A stretch of 64,000 bases of DNA, taken from positions 1 to 64,000 of the forward strand of contig CAVRVX010000016.1 of assembly GCA_963724735.1 (NCBI GenBank). The letters are read 5' to 3'. Below are positions 25,386 to 33,759 of this stretch, one piece after another. This stretch comes from Rhodoplanes sp963724735. GTDB lineage: Bacteria > Pseudomonadota > Alphaproteobacteria > Rhizobiales > Xanthobacteraceae. Numbering within the stretch: position 1 is the stretch's first letter; every line of letters starts with the position of its first letter. A model generated the notes under the pieces. That model worked only from the letters and a program-made list of their open reading frames with translations. It did no database searches and had not been told where the DNA came from. A program made the position numbers and the translations under genes.

Positions 25386-26318
25386 ATGACCGATTGGCGC
25401 AAGGCTGCCAAGGCTGCGGCCATCGTCGTCTTCACGCTGCTCCTGTCCGGCGCAAAGCCCGCATGGGCGGAAACCGCAGGCGTTCCGCCGAAAAAGCCGG
25501 CGGCGAAGGCGGCGCCCGCGCCTGCCCAGTGCGATCCGGCGACGTTTCGGGTAATCCTCGATGTCGGTCATACGGCCGCCGTCCCGGGCGCAAAAAGCGC
25601 GCGCGGCGCTTACGAATATGACTTCAATCTGCGCCTCGCCAAGGTGATCGAGCACGACCTCCTCGACGCCGGATTTGCGCGCACCGTGCTGATGATCACC
25701 GCCGAGCCGCCGCAGCGCGGCCTGTTCAAACGCGTCTCCCACGCGACCGGATTGTCGGGCGATCTCTTCCTGTCCATCCACCACGATTCGGTGCCCAACT
25801 CTTTCCTGGAGAAATGGGAGTACGAAGGCCAGGAGCGCTATTACTGCGATCGCTTCCAAGGCCATTCCATCTTCGTCTCCAGCACGAACGGCGCGCCGAA
25901 TGCGAGCCTCGCCTTCGCGCGCTTGCTCGGCTTGCAACTGAAGGCGCGGGGGCTGCGCTATACGCCTCATTACACCCAAGCCTTCATGGGGTACCGACGC
26001 CGCCAGCTCCTCGATGCCGAAGCTGGCGTCTACCGCTACGACCAACTCGTCGTTCTCAAAGGGACTCGCATGCCGGCGGCCCTTCTCGAGGCGGGATCGA
26101 TCGTCAATCGCGACGAGGAATTGGCGTTGATGACGGCTGAACGCCAATCGACCATCAGCGCGGCGGTCACCGACGCGGTGAAGGAACTCTGCGCCTTGCG
26201 CGCGCCGCGTCCGCCCGGCCAGATGGTGCGCCGAGCGCTCCCCACGCCGGCCGGGCACTTACCGGGGAGCCGGCCCGCCGCGGCGGTGCAATCGGGACCC
26301 GCTCGTGCGCCTCGATGA
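25386..26318 (+). CDS. N-acetylmuramoyl-L-alanine amidase (Amidase_3)
   Basis: Periplasmic Zn-dependent amidase of 310 aa that cuts the bond between MurNAc and the peptide stem. A Sec signal peptide is present (AAKAAAIVVFTLLLSGAKPAWA), then a Lys/Ala/Pro-rich linker. Amidase_3 motifs include ILDVGHTAAVPGA (first Zn His), YEYDFNLRLA (Glu ligand), LFLSIHHDSVP (second Zn His) and LLEAGSIVNRDEE (catalytic Glu). It lacks an AMIN domain and has a short proline-rich tail. The ATG at 25386 follows CCGGAG. Neighbours give no clear clue to its specific role; it may be cell-separation or recycling. Confidence 0.9.
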   Translation: MTDWRKAAKAAAIVVFTLLLSGAKPAWAETAGVPPKKPAAKAAPAPAQCDPATFRVILDVGHTAAVPGAKSARGAYEYDFNLRLAKVIEHDLLDAGFARTVLMITAEPPQRGLFKRVSHATGLSGDLFLSIHHDSVPNSFLEKWEYEGQERYYCDRFQGHSIFVSSTNGAPNASLAFARLLGLQLKARGLRYTPHYTQAFMGYRRRQLLDAEAGVYRYDQLVVLKGTRMPAALLEAGSIVNRDEELALMTAERQSTISAAVTDAVKELCALRAPRPPGQMVRRALPTPAGHLPGSRPAAAVQSGPARAPR

Positions 26319-26370
26319 GCCGGCCGCGGGCAAGGCCCCCTGCTCCGCCCAGGCCCTGGCCGCTTTAGCC

Positions 26371-26620
26371 TTACGATTTCTTCTTGCCGCTCGATCCTTT
26401 GCCCACGCAGGCGTCGATATCGTCCGCGCGCGCCGGCTTCCATCTTTGGACTGGGGGCATAGGACTGCTTGCCGCACGCGCGGTAGGAGGCCGGACCATA
26501 GGCGCCAACGATGCCCCCTTGCGCCGCCGCCGGGCGGCTCGCTTCGACCGCAACGATGCCGGCGAGCAGCGCCGCCAGCGTAACGAGGTCTACCGCCTGG
26601 CTTGGTTTCGATGACGGCAC
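26371..26620 (-). pseudogene. Small secreted cysteine protein, possibly frameshifted
   Basis: The 5' half, starting at a GTG at 26620, codes for a signal peptide (AVDLVTLAALLAGIVAVEAS, cleavage near AAAQ) followed by YGPASYRACGKQSYAPSPK. The coherent end of such a protein, DDIDACVGKGSSGKKKS with its own stop at 26371, is in a different frame. One base lost or gained in the alternating CG run near 26431-26440 would join them into a ~80-residue secreted protein with one cysteine in each part. Without the shift the frame runs on through the amidase 3' end in antisense. The frame break may be real or a sequencing error. Whether it is a gene at all is uncertain. Confidence 0.35.
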
Positions 26621-26689
26621 TTTTCTCGCGGTATTCGCAGCTTATGTTAGTGGAAGTTGAATCGAGGGCCGGCGAGCGGAGGCGGGCCG

Positions 26690-27139
26690 ATGGCGATTGA
26701 ATTGATGGGAGAGGTCCAATTGCCGGCGTCTCGCGACATCGTTTGGGCGAAGCTTAACGATCCGGATGTCTTGCGAACATGCATTCCGGGGTGCGAGCTG
26801 CTCGACAAGTTATCGGACACCGAGTTTCAGGCGGTCGCCGTCACCAAGATTGGCCCGGTCAAGGCGCGCTGGAAAGGCAAGGTTCGTCTCACGGACCTCG
26901 ACCCGCCCAACAGCTATCGGATTTCCGGGGACGGAGAAGGCGGGATCGCTGGTTTCGCCAAAGGCGGCGCCGCGGTCGTCCTCGTCGGCAACGAGAGCGG
27001 CACGCTATTGTCCTATACCGCCGAGGCGCAGATCGGCGGCAAGATCGCCCAGCTTGGTCAACGGCTTGTTGTCGGCGCATCAAAGAAGATCGCCGAGGAG
27101 TTCTTCGCCAAGTTTGCCTTGGCGGTTGGTCCTGCCTAG
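26690..27139 (+). CDS. CoxG-like SRPBCC protein (CO dehydrogenase subunit G family)
   Basis: Protein of 149 aa with the START/SRPBCC fold of CoxG. Visible signatures are MGEVQLPASRDIVWAKLND, VLRTCIPGCELLDKLSD (PGCE motif), KIGPVKARWKGKV, and GKIAQLGQRLV near the end. CoxG relatives help recruit or assemble CO-dehydrogenase-type molybdenum enzymes on the membrane. No coxMSL genes are in the window, and this one lacks the hydrophobic C-terminal anchor of the long form. The ATG at 26690 has GCGGAGGCGGG upstream. It lies 60 bp before pcaD-like and may be unrelated to it. Confidence 0.87.
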   Translation: MAIELMGEVQLPASRDIVWAKLNDPDVLRTCIPGCELLDKLSDTEFQAVAVTKIGPVKARWKGKVRLTDLDPPNSYRISGDGEGGIAGFAKGGAAVVLVGNESGTLLSYTAEAQIGGKIAQLGQRLVVGASKKIAEEFFAKFALAVGPA

Positions 27140-27200
27140 GACTCGCTCATAATATTTGATCTTTGGCCCAACCAGCGCCGCCCTTTCGAGGACCCCTGCC

Positions 27201-27980
27201 ATGCCGGTCATTCACTCCGACGGTTGCCCGATCCATGTCGAAATCGACGGGCCCGCAACGGCGCCCGTGCTCATGCTGTCGAACTCGCTCGGGGTCGATC
27301 TCTCGATGTGGGAGCCGCAGGTCGCGCCGTTTTCCCGGCATTTCCGCCTAGTGCGTTACGACCGCCGCGGGCACGGCCGGTCGGGCGTCACTCGCGGCCC
27401 CTACACGATGGAGCAGCTTGCCCGCGACGATCTCGCCATCCTGGACGCGCTCGGCATCGCCAAAGTGAATTTTTGCGGGATATCGATGGGCGGAATGATC
27501 GGCCAGTGGCTTGGGGCGTTCGCCCCCGAGCGCATCGACCGGCTGGTGCTGTCCAACACGTCGAGCTTCTATCCCCTCAAGGACCCGTGGAACGATCGCA
27601 TCAAGATCGTGCGGCAAGGCGGAGTCGCGGCGGTCGCCGACACCGTGCTCGGCGTGTGGTTCACCAAGGATTTTCACGCGCGCGAGCCGGCGACGGTCAA
27701 GCGCTTCCGCGACATGCTGGTCGCGAGTCCGGTCGAAGGCTATGTGAGCTGCGCCGCGGCCGTCCGCGACATGGACCATCGCGACATCTTGGCGAAGATC
27801 AAGCTCCCGACGCTGCTCATCGCCGGCCGCCATGACGGCTCCACCACCGTCGAGGCGGCCGAGTTCATCCGCGACCGGATCACCGGCGCGAAGCTCGAGA
27901 TCCTCGACGCGGCCCACATTTCCAATGTCGAGCAGGCCGCCGCCTTCAACGCCGCCGTACTGGGCTTCCTCACGGCGTGA
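27201..27980 (+). CDS. pcaD: 3-oxoadipate enol-lactonase-like alpha/beta hydrolase (PcaD)
   Basis: Alpha/beta hydrolase of 259 aa, the PcaD size. VLMLSNSLGVDLSMWEPQV is the PcaD N-terminal signature. The nucleophile elbow is GISMGGMIGQ (Ser about residue 95). YDRRGHGRSGV provides the oxyanion-region motif, and the Asp and His of the triad are likely in LLIAGRHDGST and LDAAHISNVEQ. PcaD hydrolyses 3-oxoadipate enol-lactone in the protocatechuate/catechol ortho pathway. The other pca genes are not in the window. It follows the CoxG gene and precedes a Liv-type uptake operon. Assignment to a lactonase is good but the exact substrate is inferred. Confidence 0.82.
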   Translation: MPVIHSDGCPIHVEIDGPATAPVLMLSNSLGVDLSMWEPQVAPFSRHFRLVRYDRRGHGRSGVTRGPYTMEQLARDDLAILDALGIAKVNFCGISMGGMIGQWLGAFAPERIDRLVLSNTSSFYPLKDPWNDRIKIVRQGGVAAVADTVLGVWFTKDFHAREPATVKRFRDMLVASPVEGYVSCAAAVRDMDHRDILAKIKLPTLLIAGRHDGSTTVEAAEFIRDRITGAKLEILDAAHISNVEQAAAFNAAVLGFLTA

Positions 27981-28123
27981 GGCAGCCTGGGCTTTTCGCC
28001 GATCCTCGTTGCCGCAGGCATGACGCCCTGTTAGTTTCGACTTGCGAAGCAGTCGCTGGCGTCAACGGGCGCTGCGGGCGACTTGGGGCAACCGACGGGC
28101 TCCAGCAAAGGCGCGGCGGACGA

Positions 28124-29041
28124 ATGGAAGTCTTTCTCCAGCAGCTCATCAACGGGATCACGCTGGGCTCGATCTATGGCCTGATCGCCATCGGCTACAC
28201 GATGGTGTTCGGCATCATCGGCATGGTCAATTTCGCCCATGGCGACGTGTTCATGGTGTCGGCCTTCATCGCCTTGATCACCTTTCTCGTTCTCACCCTG
28301 TGGCTTGGCGTCGGCTCGGTCGCGTTCGCGCTCCTGATTGTTCTTATCGTCGCGATGGTGCTGACCTCGCTCGTCAACTGGACGATCGAGCGGCTCGCCT
28401 ATCGGCCGCTGCGCGGCTCCTTCCGCCTCGCCCCGCTGATTTCGGCGATCGGCATGTCGATCTTTTTGATGAACTTCGTCCAAGTCGCGCAGGGCCCGCG
28501 CAACAAGTCGATCCCGCCCTTGATCCCGGGCGAACTCGTGCTGATGGAGCAGAACGGCTACCAGGTGACCCTATCGTACAAGCAGCTGTTGGTTTGGGGC
28601 GTCACCGCCGTCCTGCTCGCGATCTTCTGGTATGTCGTGAGTCGAACGGCGCTCGGCCGCGCGCAGCGCGCCTGCGAACAGGATCAGACGATGGCTGCGC
28701 TGCTCGGGATCGACGTGGACCGCACCATTTCTGTCACCTTCATCATCGGCGCCGCGCTCGCCGCCGTCGCCGGCACGATGTATCTCGTGTATTACGGCGT
28801 CATCAATTTTGCCGACGGATTCACGCCCGGGGTGAAGGCCTTCACGGCGGCGGTGCTGGGCGGCATCGGATCGCTGCCGGGCGCGGTGCTGGGCGGTCTC
28901 CTGATCGGACTAGTCGAGACCATGTGGTCGGCCTATTTTTCGATCGACTACAAGGATGTCGCCGCCTTCTCGCTGCTCGCGATCACCCTGATCTTCCTGC
29001 CCCAGGGGATTCTCGGCCGTCCCGACGTGGAGAAAGTCTAG
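28124..29041 (+). CDS. livH: Branched-chain amino-acid-type ABC transporter permease (LivH)
   Basis: Integral membrane permease of 305 aa with eight or so helices. QLINGITLGSIYGLIAIGYTMVFGIIGMVNFAHGD is the LivH N-terminus. CEQDQTMAALLGIDVDRTI contains the EAA-like cytoplasmic loop, and GVKAFTAAVLGGIGSLPGAVLGGLLIGLVE is the conserved C-terminal signature. First gene of a compact livH-livM-livG-livF-DUF6867-livK operon. It has a weak ribosome-binding site. The imported ligand cannot be told from the permease. In related soil bacteria such systems import amino acids or aromatic acids. Confidence 0.93.
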   Translation: MEVFLQQLINGITLGSIYGLIAIGYTMVFGIIGMVNFAHGDVFMVSAFIALITFLVLTLWLGVGSVAFALLIVLIVAMVLTSLVNWTIERLAYRPLRGSFRLAPLISAIGMSIFLMNFVQVAQGPRNKSIPPLIPGELVLMEQNGYQVTLSYKQLLVWGVTAVLLAIFWYVVSRTALGRAQRACEQDQTMAALLGIDVDRTISVTFIIGAALAAVAGTMYLVYYGVINFADGFTPGVKAFTAAVLGGIGSLPGAVLGGLLIGLVETMWSAYFSIDYKDVAAFSLLAITLIFLPQGILGRPDVEKV

Positions 29042-29049
29042 GCGTGCGG

Positions 29050-30441
29050 ATGCGAGCTTTCGGCGCCCGACCTGCCGGCACTGCAGTCCGCGTCGATTTC
29101 GTTCGCGCCGTCAAGGACGCCGCCATCGCCGCCCTGCTCGCGATCGAGCTGTTCCTGCCGCTGATCGGGCTACGCACCACGCAGGACATCCGCAACGAAC
29201 TGACGCTGGAAACGCGCTGGCCGCTCTTGTTTGCGATGGTCGGACTCGTCGTGGCGGGCAGCCTCGCCAACTCGCTCGTGCTCGCGCCCTGGCGCGCGCG
29301 CCGCGAAGCGAAGCCGCGGTCGCCGAGCGCCGCCGCGGCACGCCTTCACAGCGCCTTTTCCCGCTGGTTTGCGCCGTTCGCGATCGGGTTCGTGATCGCC
29401 TATCCCCTGCTTGCGCTCGCCCTGACGGGCTCGCAGGGCGCCGTGAAATGGGTCGACAATTTCGGCGTCCAAATCCTCATCTATGTGATGCTCGGATTCG
29501 GGCTCAATATCGTGGTCGGCTTGGCTGGGCTGCTCGATCTCGGCTATGTCGCCTTCTACGCCGTCGGCGCCTATTCCTATGCGCTGATCGCCAAGGAGTT
29601 CGGCCTCTCCTTCTTCACGCTGCTGCCGCTTGCCGGGATGCTGGCCGCCTTGTGGGGGATGCTGCTCGGCTTTCCCGTGCTGCGCCTGCGCGGCGACTAT
29701 CTCGCCATCGTCACGCTCGCCTTCGGCGAGATCATCCGCCTGGTGTTGATCAACTGGGTGCCGGTCACCAACGGCTATGCAGGCATCAGCGGTATCCCGC
29801 GTCCGACCTTTTTCGGCATTCCGTTCAATGCGAGCGACAGCGGCTTCGCCGCCGTGTTCGGCCTGCCGTTCAGCCCGATCTATCGCTCGATCTTCCTCTA
29901 CTACATCATCCTTTCGCTCGCGCTTCTCACCGCGTTCGTGACGATGCGGCTGCGCCGCCTGCCGATCGGCCGCGCGTGGGAAGCGCTGCGCGAGGACGAG
30001 ATCGCCTGCCGCTCGCTCGGCATCAACACCACCAACACCAAGCTCACGGCGTTTGCGATCGGCGCCATGTTCGGCGGCTTCGCCGGATCGTTCTTCGCCG
30101 CGCGCCAGGGCTTCATCTCCCCGGAGTCCTTCACCTTCATGGAATCGGCGACGATCGTCGCCATCGTGGTGCTCGGCGGGATGGGCAGCCAGATCGGCGT
30201 CGCCATCGCGGCGGTCGCCATGATTGGCGGCACGGAAATCCTGCGCGAGCTCGATTTCCTCAAGGCGGTGTTCGGCAGCGAGTTCGATCCGACCCAGTAC
30301 CGCATGCTGCTGTTCGGATTGGCGATGGTGCTGATCATGATCTGGAAGCCGCGCGGGCTGATCGCGACGCGCGCGCCGTCGGTCGCCCTGGCCGAGCGCA
30401 AGGCGATATCCGGCGCGCTGGTGAAGGAAGGGCGCGGATGA
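29050..30441 (+). CDS. livM: Branched-chain amino-acid-type ABC transporter permease (LivM)
   Basis: Second membrane subunit, 463 aa. It carries an N-terminal extension of about 130 residues with two or three extra hydrophobic helices, a feature of the long LivM form. The core begins around GFGLNIVVGLAGLLDLGYVAFYAVGAY, with FPVLRLRGDYLAIVTLAFGEIIRLVL, the cytoplasmic loop GRAWEALREDEIACRSLGIN, and a C-terminus MIWKPRGLIATR. The preferred ATG at 29050 lies 8 bp after livH; an in-frame GTG is present 6 bp upstream. The stop overlaps livG by 4 bp (ATGA). Confidence 0.93.
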   Translation: MRAFGARPAGTAVRVDFVRAVKDAAIAALLAIELFLPLIGLRTTQDIRNELTLETRWPLLFAMVGLVVAGSLANSLVLAPWRARREAKPRSPSAAAARLHSAFSRWFAPFAIGFVIAYPLLALALTGSQGAVKWVDNFGVQILIYVMLGFGLNIVVGLAGLLDLGYVAFYAVGAYSYALIAKEFGLSFFTLLPLAGMLAALWGMLLGFPVLRLRGDYLAIVTLAFGEIIRLVLINWVPVTNGYAGISGIPRPTFFGIPFNASDSGFAAVFGLPFSPIYRSIFLYYIILSLALLTAFVTMRLRRLPIGRAWEALREDEIACRSLGINTTNTKLTAFAIGAMFGGFAGSFFAARQGFISPESFTFMESATIVAIVVLGGMGSQIGVAIAAVAMIGGTEILRELDFLKAVFGSEFDPTQYRMLLFGLAMVLIMIWKPRGLIATRAPSVALAERKAISGALVKEGRG

Positions 30442-31346
30442 CGTCGGCCCCGCCCGCCCTGCTCGAAGTCGAGCATCTGACCATGCGGTTCGGCGGGCTG
30501 ATCGCCGTCAACGACCTCACCTTCACGGCCTATCGCTCCGAGATCACCGCGCTGATCGGACCGAACGGCGCCGGCAAGACCACGGTGTTCAACTGCATCA
30601 CCGGTTTCTACAAGCCGACCGAAGGCCGGATCGGGCTCGCCCACGGCGACGCCGGCATTTGGAAGGCGCTCGACGCGCTGACGCTGCGCGGCAAACGCAA
30701 GCTTGCGCGGGCCGACGGAACGCTGTTCCTGCTGGAACGCATGCCGGAATACCTCGTCGCGCATCGCGCCAAGGTGGCGCGCACGTTCCAGAACATTCGT
30801 TTGTTCTCGGGCATGACCGTGCTGGAGAATCTGTTGGTGGCCCAGCATAACTCGCTGATGGTCGCCTCCGGCTACACGCTGCTCGGCGTGCTCGGATTAG
30901 GCCGCTATGCGCGCGCCGAGCGCGCCGCGATCGAAAAGGCGAGCGACTGGCTCGAACGCATCGGCCTCCTCGATCGCGCGGACGACCCCGCTGTCGCGCT
31001 TCCCTATGGCGCGCAGCGCCGGCTCGAAATCGCGCGCGCGATGTGCACCGATCCGGTGCTGCTTTGCCTCGACGAGCCCGCCGCGGGACTGAACCCGCGC
31101 GAGACCGCTGCGCTCAACGCGCTCATTCTGTCCATCCGCGACGAGCACAAGACGTCGGTGCTGCTGATCGAGCACGACATGTCGGTGGTGATGGAGATTT
31201 CCGACCACGTGGTCGTGCTTGACTACGGGATCAAGATCGCCGATGGCCCGCCCGCCGAGGTGCGCAACGACCGCAAGGTCATCGCCGCCTATCTTGGCGT
31301 CGCGGACGAAGAGGTCGCCGCCGCTGAAGCGGAGGTCGGACTGTGA
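30438..31346 (+). CDS. livG: ABC transporter ATP-binding protein (LivG)
   Basis: ATPase subunit of 302 aa. Walker A is GPNGAGKTTVFN, the Q-loop lies in ARTFQNIRLF, the ABC signature is degenerate (LPYGAQRRLEIARAM), Walker B is VLLCLDEPAAGLN, and the H-loop is LLIEHDMSVVM. Between Walker A and the Q-loop there is an insertion of about 45 residues (GDAGIWKALDALTLRGKRK and more), making it longer than the ~255 aa of E. coli LivG; this insertion is seen in some alphaproteobacterial LivG proteins. It is translationally coupled to livM (ATGA) and to livF (GTGA overlap, 31343-31346). Confidence 0.93.
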   Translation: MTSAPPALLEVEHLTMRFGGLIAVNDLTFTAYRSEITALIGPNGAGKTTVFNCITGFYKPTEGRIGLAHGDAGIWKALDALTLRGKRKLARADGTLFLLERMPEYLVAHRAKVARTFQNIRLFSGMTVLENLLVAQHNSLMVASGYTLLGVLGLGRYARAERAAIEKASDWLERIGLLDRADDPAVALPYGAQRRLEIARAMCTDPVLLCLDEPAAGLNPRETAALNALILSIRDEHKTSVLLIEHDMSVVMEISDHVVVLDYGIKIADGPPAEVRNDRKVIAAYLGVADEEVAAAEAEVGL

Positions 31347-32068
31347 CCGAGCCATTGCTCGCCGTGCGCGGAGTAAAGACCTATTACGGCAGCATTTGCG
31401 CGCTGAAGGGCGTCGACCTCGAGGTGCATGAGGGGGAGATCATCACGCTGATCGGCGCAAACGGCGCCGGGAAATCGACGCTGATGATGACGATCTTCGC
31501 CAGCCCGCGCGCGCGAGAGGGCCGCATCGTCTTCGACGGGCGCGACATCACCGATCTGCCGACGCACGAGATCGCACGCATTCGCATCGCCCAGGCGCCG
31601 GAAGGCCGGCGCATCTTTGCGCGCATGACCGTTTTGGAAAACCTGCAGATGGGCGCCGCAGCGACCGGGAGCGAGGGCGACAGCGCTCTGCTCGACCACG
31701 TGCTCGGCCTGTTTCCGCGCCTGGCCGAACGCCTGTCGCAACGCGGCGGAACGCTCTCGGGCGGCGAGCAGCAGATGCTCGCGATCGCCCGCGCGCTGAT
31801 GAGCAAGCCGCGCCTGCTCCTGCTCGACGAGCCGTCGCTCGGTCTTGCCCCGCTGGTCGCCCAGCAGATTTTCGACATCGTGCGCGAGCTCAACGAGCGC
31901 CATCATCTGACCGTGTTTCTGGTCGAGCAGAACGCCTATCACGCGCTCAAGCTCGCGCATCGCGGCTATGTCATGGTCAATGGCGCGATCACGATGAACG
32001 GCAGCGGCCGCGAGCTGCTCGAACGGCCCGAGGTGCGCGCCGCCTATCTCGAGGGCGGACGGCACTGA
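31343..32068 (+). CDS. livF: ABC transporter ATP-binding protein (LivF)
   Basis: Second ATPase subunit, 241 aa. Walker A GANGAGKSTLM, Q-loop IAQAPEGRRIFARMTV (the LivF-type 'PEGRRIF'), signature LSGGEQQMLAIARAL, Walker B LLLLDEPSLGLAP, H-loop FLVEQNAYHAL. The start is a GTG whose first four bases overlap the livG stop (GTGA). Normal length. It is followed 20 bp later by a small DUF6867-type membrane protein. Confidence 0.95.
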   Translation: MTEPLLAVRGVKTYYGSICALKGVDLEVHEGEIITLIGANGAGKSTLMMTIFASPRAREGRIVFDGRDITDLPTHEIARIRIAQAPEGRRIFARMTVLENLQMGAAATGSEGDSALLDHVLGLFPRLAERLSQRGGTLSGGEQQMLAIARALMSKPRLLLLDEPSLGLAPLVAQQIFDIVRELNERHHLTVFLVEQNAYHALKLAHRGYVMVNGAITMNGSGRELLERPEVRAAYLEGGRH

Positions 32069-32088
32069 CGCCAGAGTGAGCGGGAACC

Positions 32089-32421
32089 ATGCACGCATAC
32101 CTTCTTGAGGAAGACTCCCTCGTCGTCCTGCTGCTCTCGGTGATCTTCGGCGGCGGCTGCGCCTGGCTCGCCGCGCGCGCGGTCGCGCTGACCTGGCGGC
32201 CCTGGTGGCATCTCGTGCTCTACATGTTCATTCTCGGTTTTGCGGTGCGATTTCTCCATTACGCGCTGTTCGGGCGGGCGCTGTTCGATCCCTACTATTA
32301 CGCGATCGATGCCTTGATTCTGATTGTCATTGCGCTTGCCGGCTATCACAGCACCCGTCGCCATCAAATGGCGCGGCAATACGGATTTCTCGTCCGACCG
32401 GAGCGGCAGCCGCAACTCTGA
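32089..32421 (+). CDS. Small membrane protein in Liv operon (DUF6867-like)
   Basis: Protein of 110 aa with three predicted transmembrane helices: residues about 10-30 (LVVLLLSVIFGGGCAWLAA), 40-58 (HLVLYMFILGFAVRFLHYAL) and 68-87 (YAIDALILIVIALAG), ending in a basic cytoplasmic tail. Between them TWRPWWHL and GRALFDPYYY are conspicuous aromatic motifs. I recognise this as the DUF6867-type protein that sits between livF and livK in Hyphomicrobiales Liv operons. Its placement suggests a role in the transporter, but none is proven. Confidence 0.75.
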   Translation: MHAYLLEEDSLVVLLLSVIFGGGCAWLAARAVALTWRPWWHLVLYMFILGFAVRFLHYALFGRALFDPYYYAIDALILIVIALAGYHSTRRHQMARQYGFLVRPERQPQL

Positions 32422-32531
32422 CGCGCGGCACAGGGCCGCGCCCCGTTCGCGTGACTTTCTTGCGTAATTTCGTATCAATCAGCCGTATCGGGGCGATCGA
32501 ATGCGCGAGCCATCTCGGGAGGATGTTTGAC

Positions 32532-33686
32532 ATGATCAACCGCAAGACCCTCGCTCTGGCGCTCGGCCTTGGCCTAGCGCTGGTCGGAAGCGCGCAGGCC
32601 CAGGTCAAGTTTGGCGTCGCCGGGCCGCTGACCGGCGGCAGCGCCGCCTTTGGCGCCCAGCTCAAGCAGGGCGTCGAGCAGGCAGCTAACGACATCAACG
32701 CGGCGGGCGGCATTCTCGGCGAGAAGATCCAGCTTTTCGTCGGCGACGACCGCGGCGATCCCAAGGAGGGCGTGTCGGTCGCCAACAAGTTCGCCGCCGA
32801 CGGCGTGAAATTCGTCATCGGCCACTTCAATTCCGGCGTCACCATGCCCTCGTCCGAAGTCCTGGCGGACAATGGCATCCTGGTGATTACGCCGGCGGCC
32901 ACCAATCCGCGCATTACCGAGCGCGGGCTGTGGAACATTTTCCGCGTCTGCGGCCGCGACGACCAGCAGGGCGGCATGGCGGGCGCAATCATCGCCGACA
33001 AGTTCAAGGGCAAGCGCGTCGCCATCGTCCACGACAAGACCACTTACGGCCAAGGGCTTGCCGACGAGACGCGCAAGGCGCTCAACGCCAAGGGCATCAA
33101 GGAGGTCATGTATGAGGGCGTCAACAGGGACGACAAGGACTTCACCGCCCTCGTCTCCAAGCTGAAGGCGGCCAATCCCGACCTCGTCTATTGGGGCGGA
33201 TTGCACGACACCGGCGGCATCATCCTGCGCCAGATGCGCGACCAGGGCGTGCGCGCGCCGCTGATGGGCGGCGATGGGCTTGCCGACGACGAGTTCGCCG
33301 CCATCGCCGGACCCGGCGCCGACGGAACGCTGATGACCTTCTCGCCCGACCCGCGCACCAATCCGAAGAACAAGGAGATCGTCGAGCTCTTCCGCAAAAA
33401 GCGCGGATTCGAGCCGCAGGCCTACACCCTGTACAGCTACGCGGCGATGCAGATCATCAAGCAGGCGGCGGAGGAGGCGAAATCGCTCGACCCGAAGAAG
33501 GTGGCTGAGGTAATCCGCTCCGGCCGGCCGTTCGACACCGTGCTCGGCACGCTTTCCTTTGACAAGAAAGGCGACGTGTCCGACCAGGGCTATCTGATCG
33601 ACGGCAAGAAGAAGGACCGCTACGTGCTCTACACCTGGAAGAAGGGTCCGGACGGCAAGATCAGCTATTTCGAGGACGCAGAATAA
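32532..33686 (+). CDS. livK: Branched-chain amino-acid-type substrate-binding protein (LivK-like)
   Basis: Periplasmic binding protein of 384 aa. Signal peptide MINRKTLALALGLGLALVGSAQA, cleavage before QVKFG. GVAGPLTGGSAAFGAQLKQGVEQAANDINAAGG is the standard type I periplasmic fold opening. Also visible are VIGHFNSGVTMPSSEVL, ITPAATNPRITERG and KRVAIVHDKTTYGQGLADE, which follow LivJ/LivK. The ligand is probably an amino acid or related acid. The ATG at 32532 has GGGAGG nine bases upstream and was preferred over one at 32523. Last gene of the liv operon. Confidence 0.94.
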   Translation: MINRKTLALALGLGLALVGSAQAQVKFGVAGPLTGGSAAFGAQLKQGVEQAANDINAAGGILGEKIQLFVGDDRGDPKEGVSVANKFAADGVKFVIGHFNSGVTMPSSEVLADNGILVITPAATNPRITERGLWNIFRVCGRDDQQGGMAGAIIADKFKGKRVAIVHDKTTYGQGLADETRKALNAKGIKEVMYEGVNRDDKDFTALVSKLKAANPDLVYWGGLHDTGGIILRQMRDQGVRAPLMGGDGLADDEFAAIAGPGADGTLMTFSPDPRTNPKNKEIVELFRKKRGFEPQAYTLYSYAAMQIIKQAAEEAKSLDPKKVAEVIRSGRPFDTVLGTLSFDKKGDVSDQGYLIDGKKKDRYVLYTWKKGPDGKISYFEDAE

Positions 33687-33759
33687 TCGCCTCGTCGCGA
33701 TTCAGGCTGCCAATCGACTTGGGAGGCGTGCGGACCTCGAGCATGGCGGAAGACTGGCG

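Noticed and set aside
28042..29049. Upstream extension of livM through livH
   Set aside because: Overlapping reading of livH in another frame; livM homology begins near 29050.
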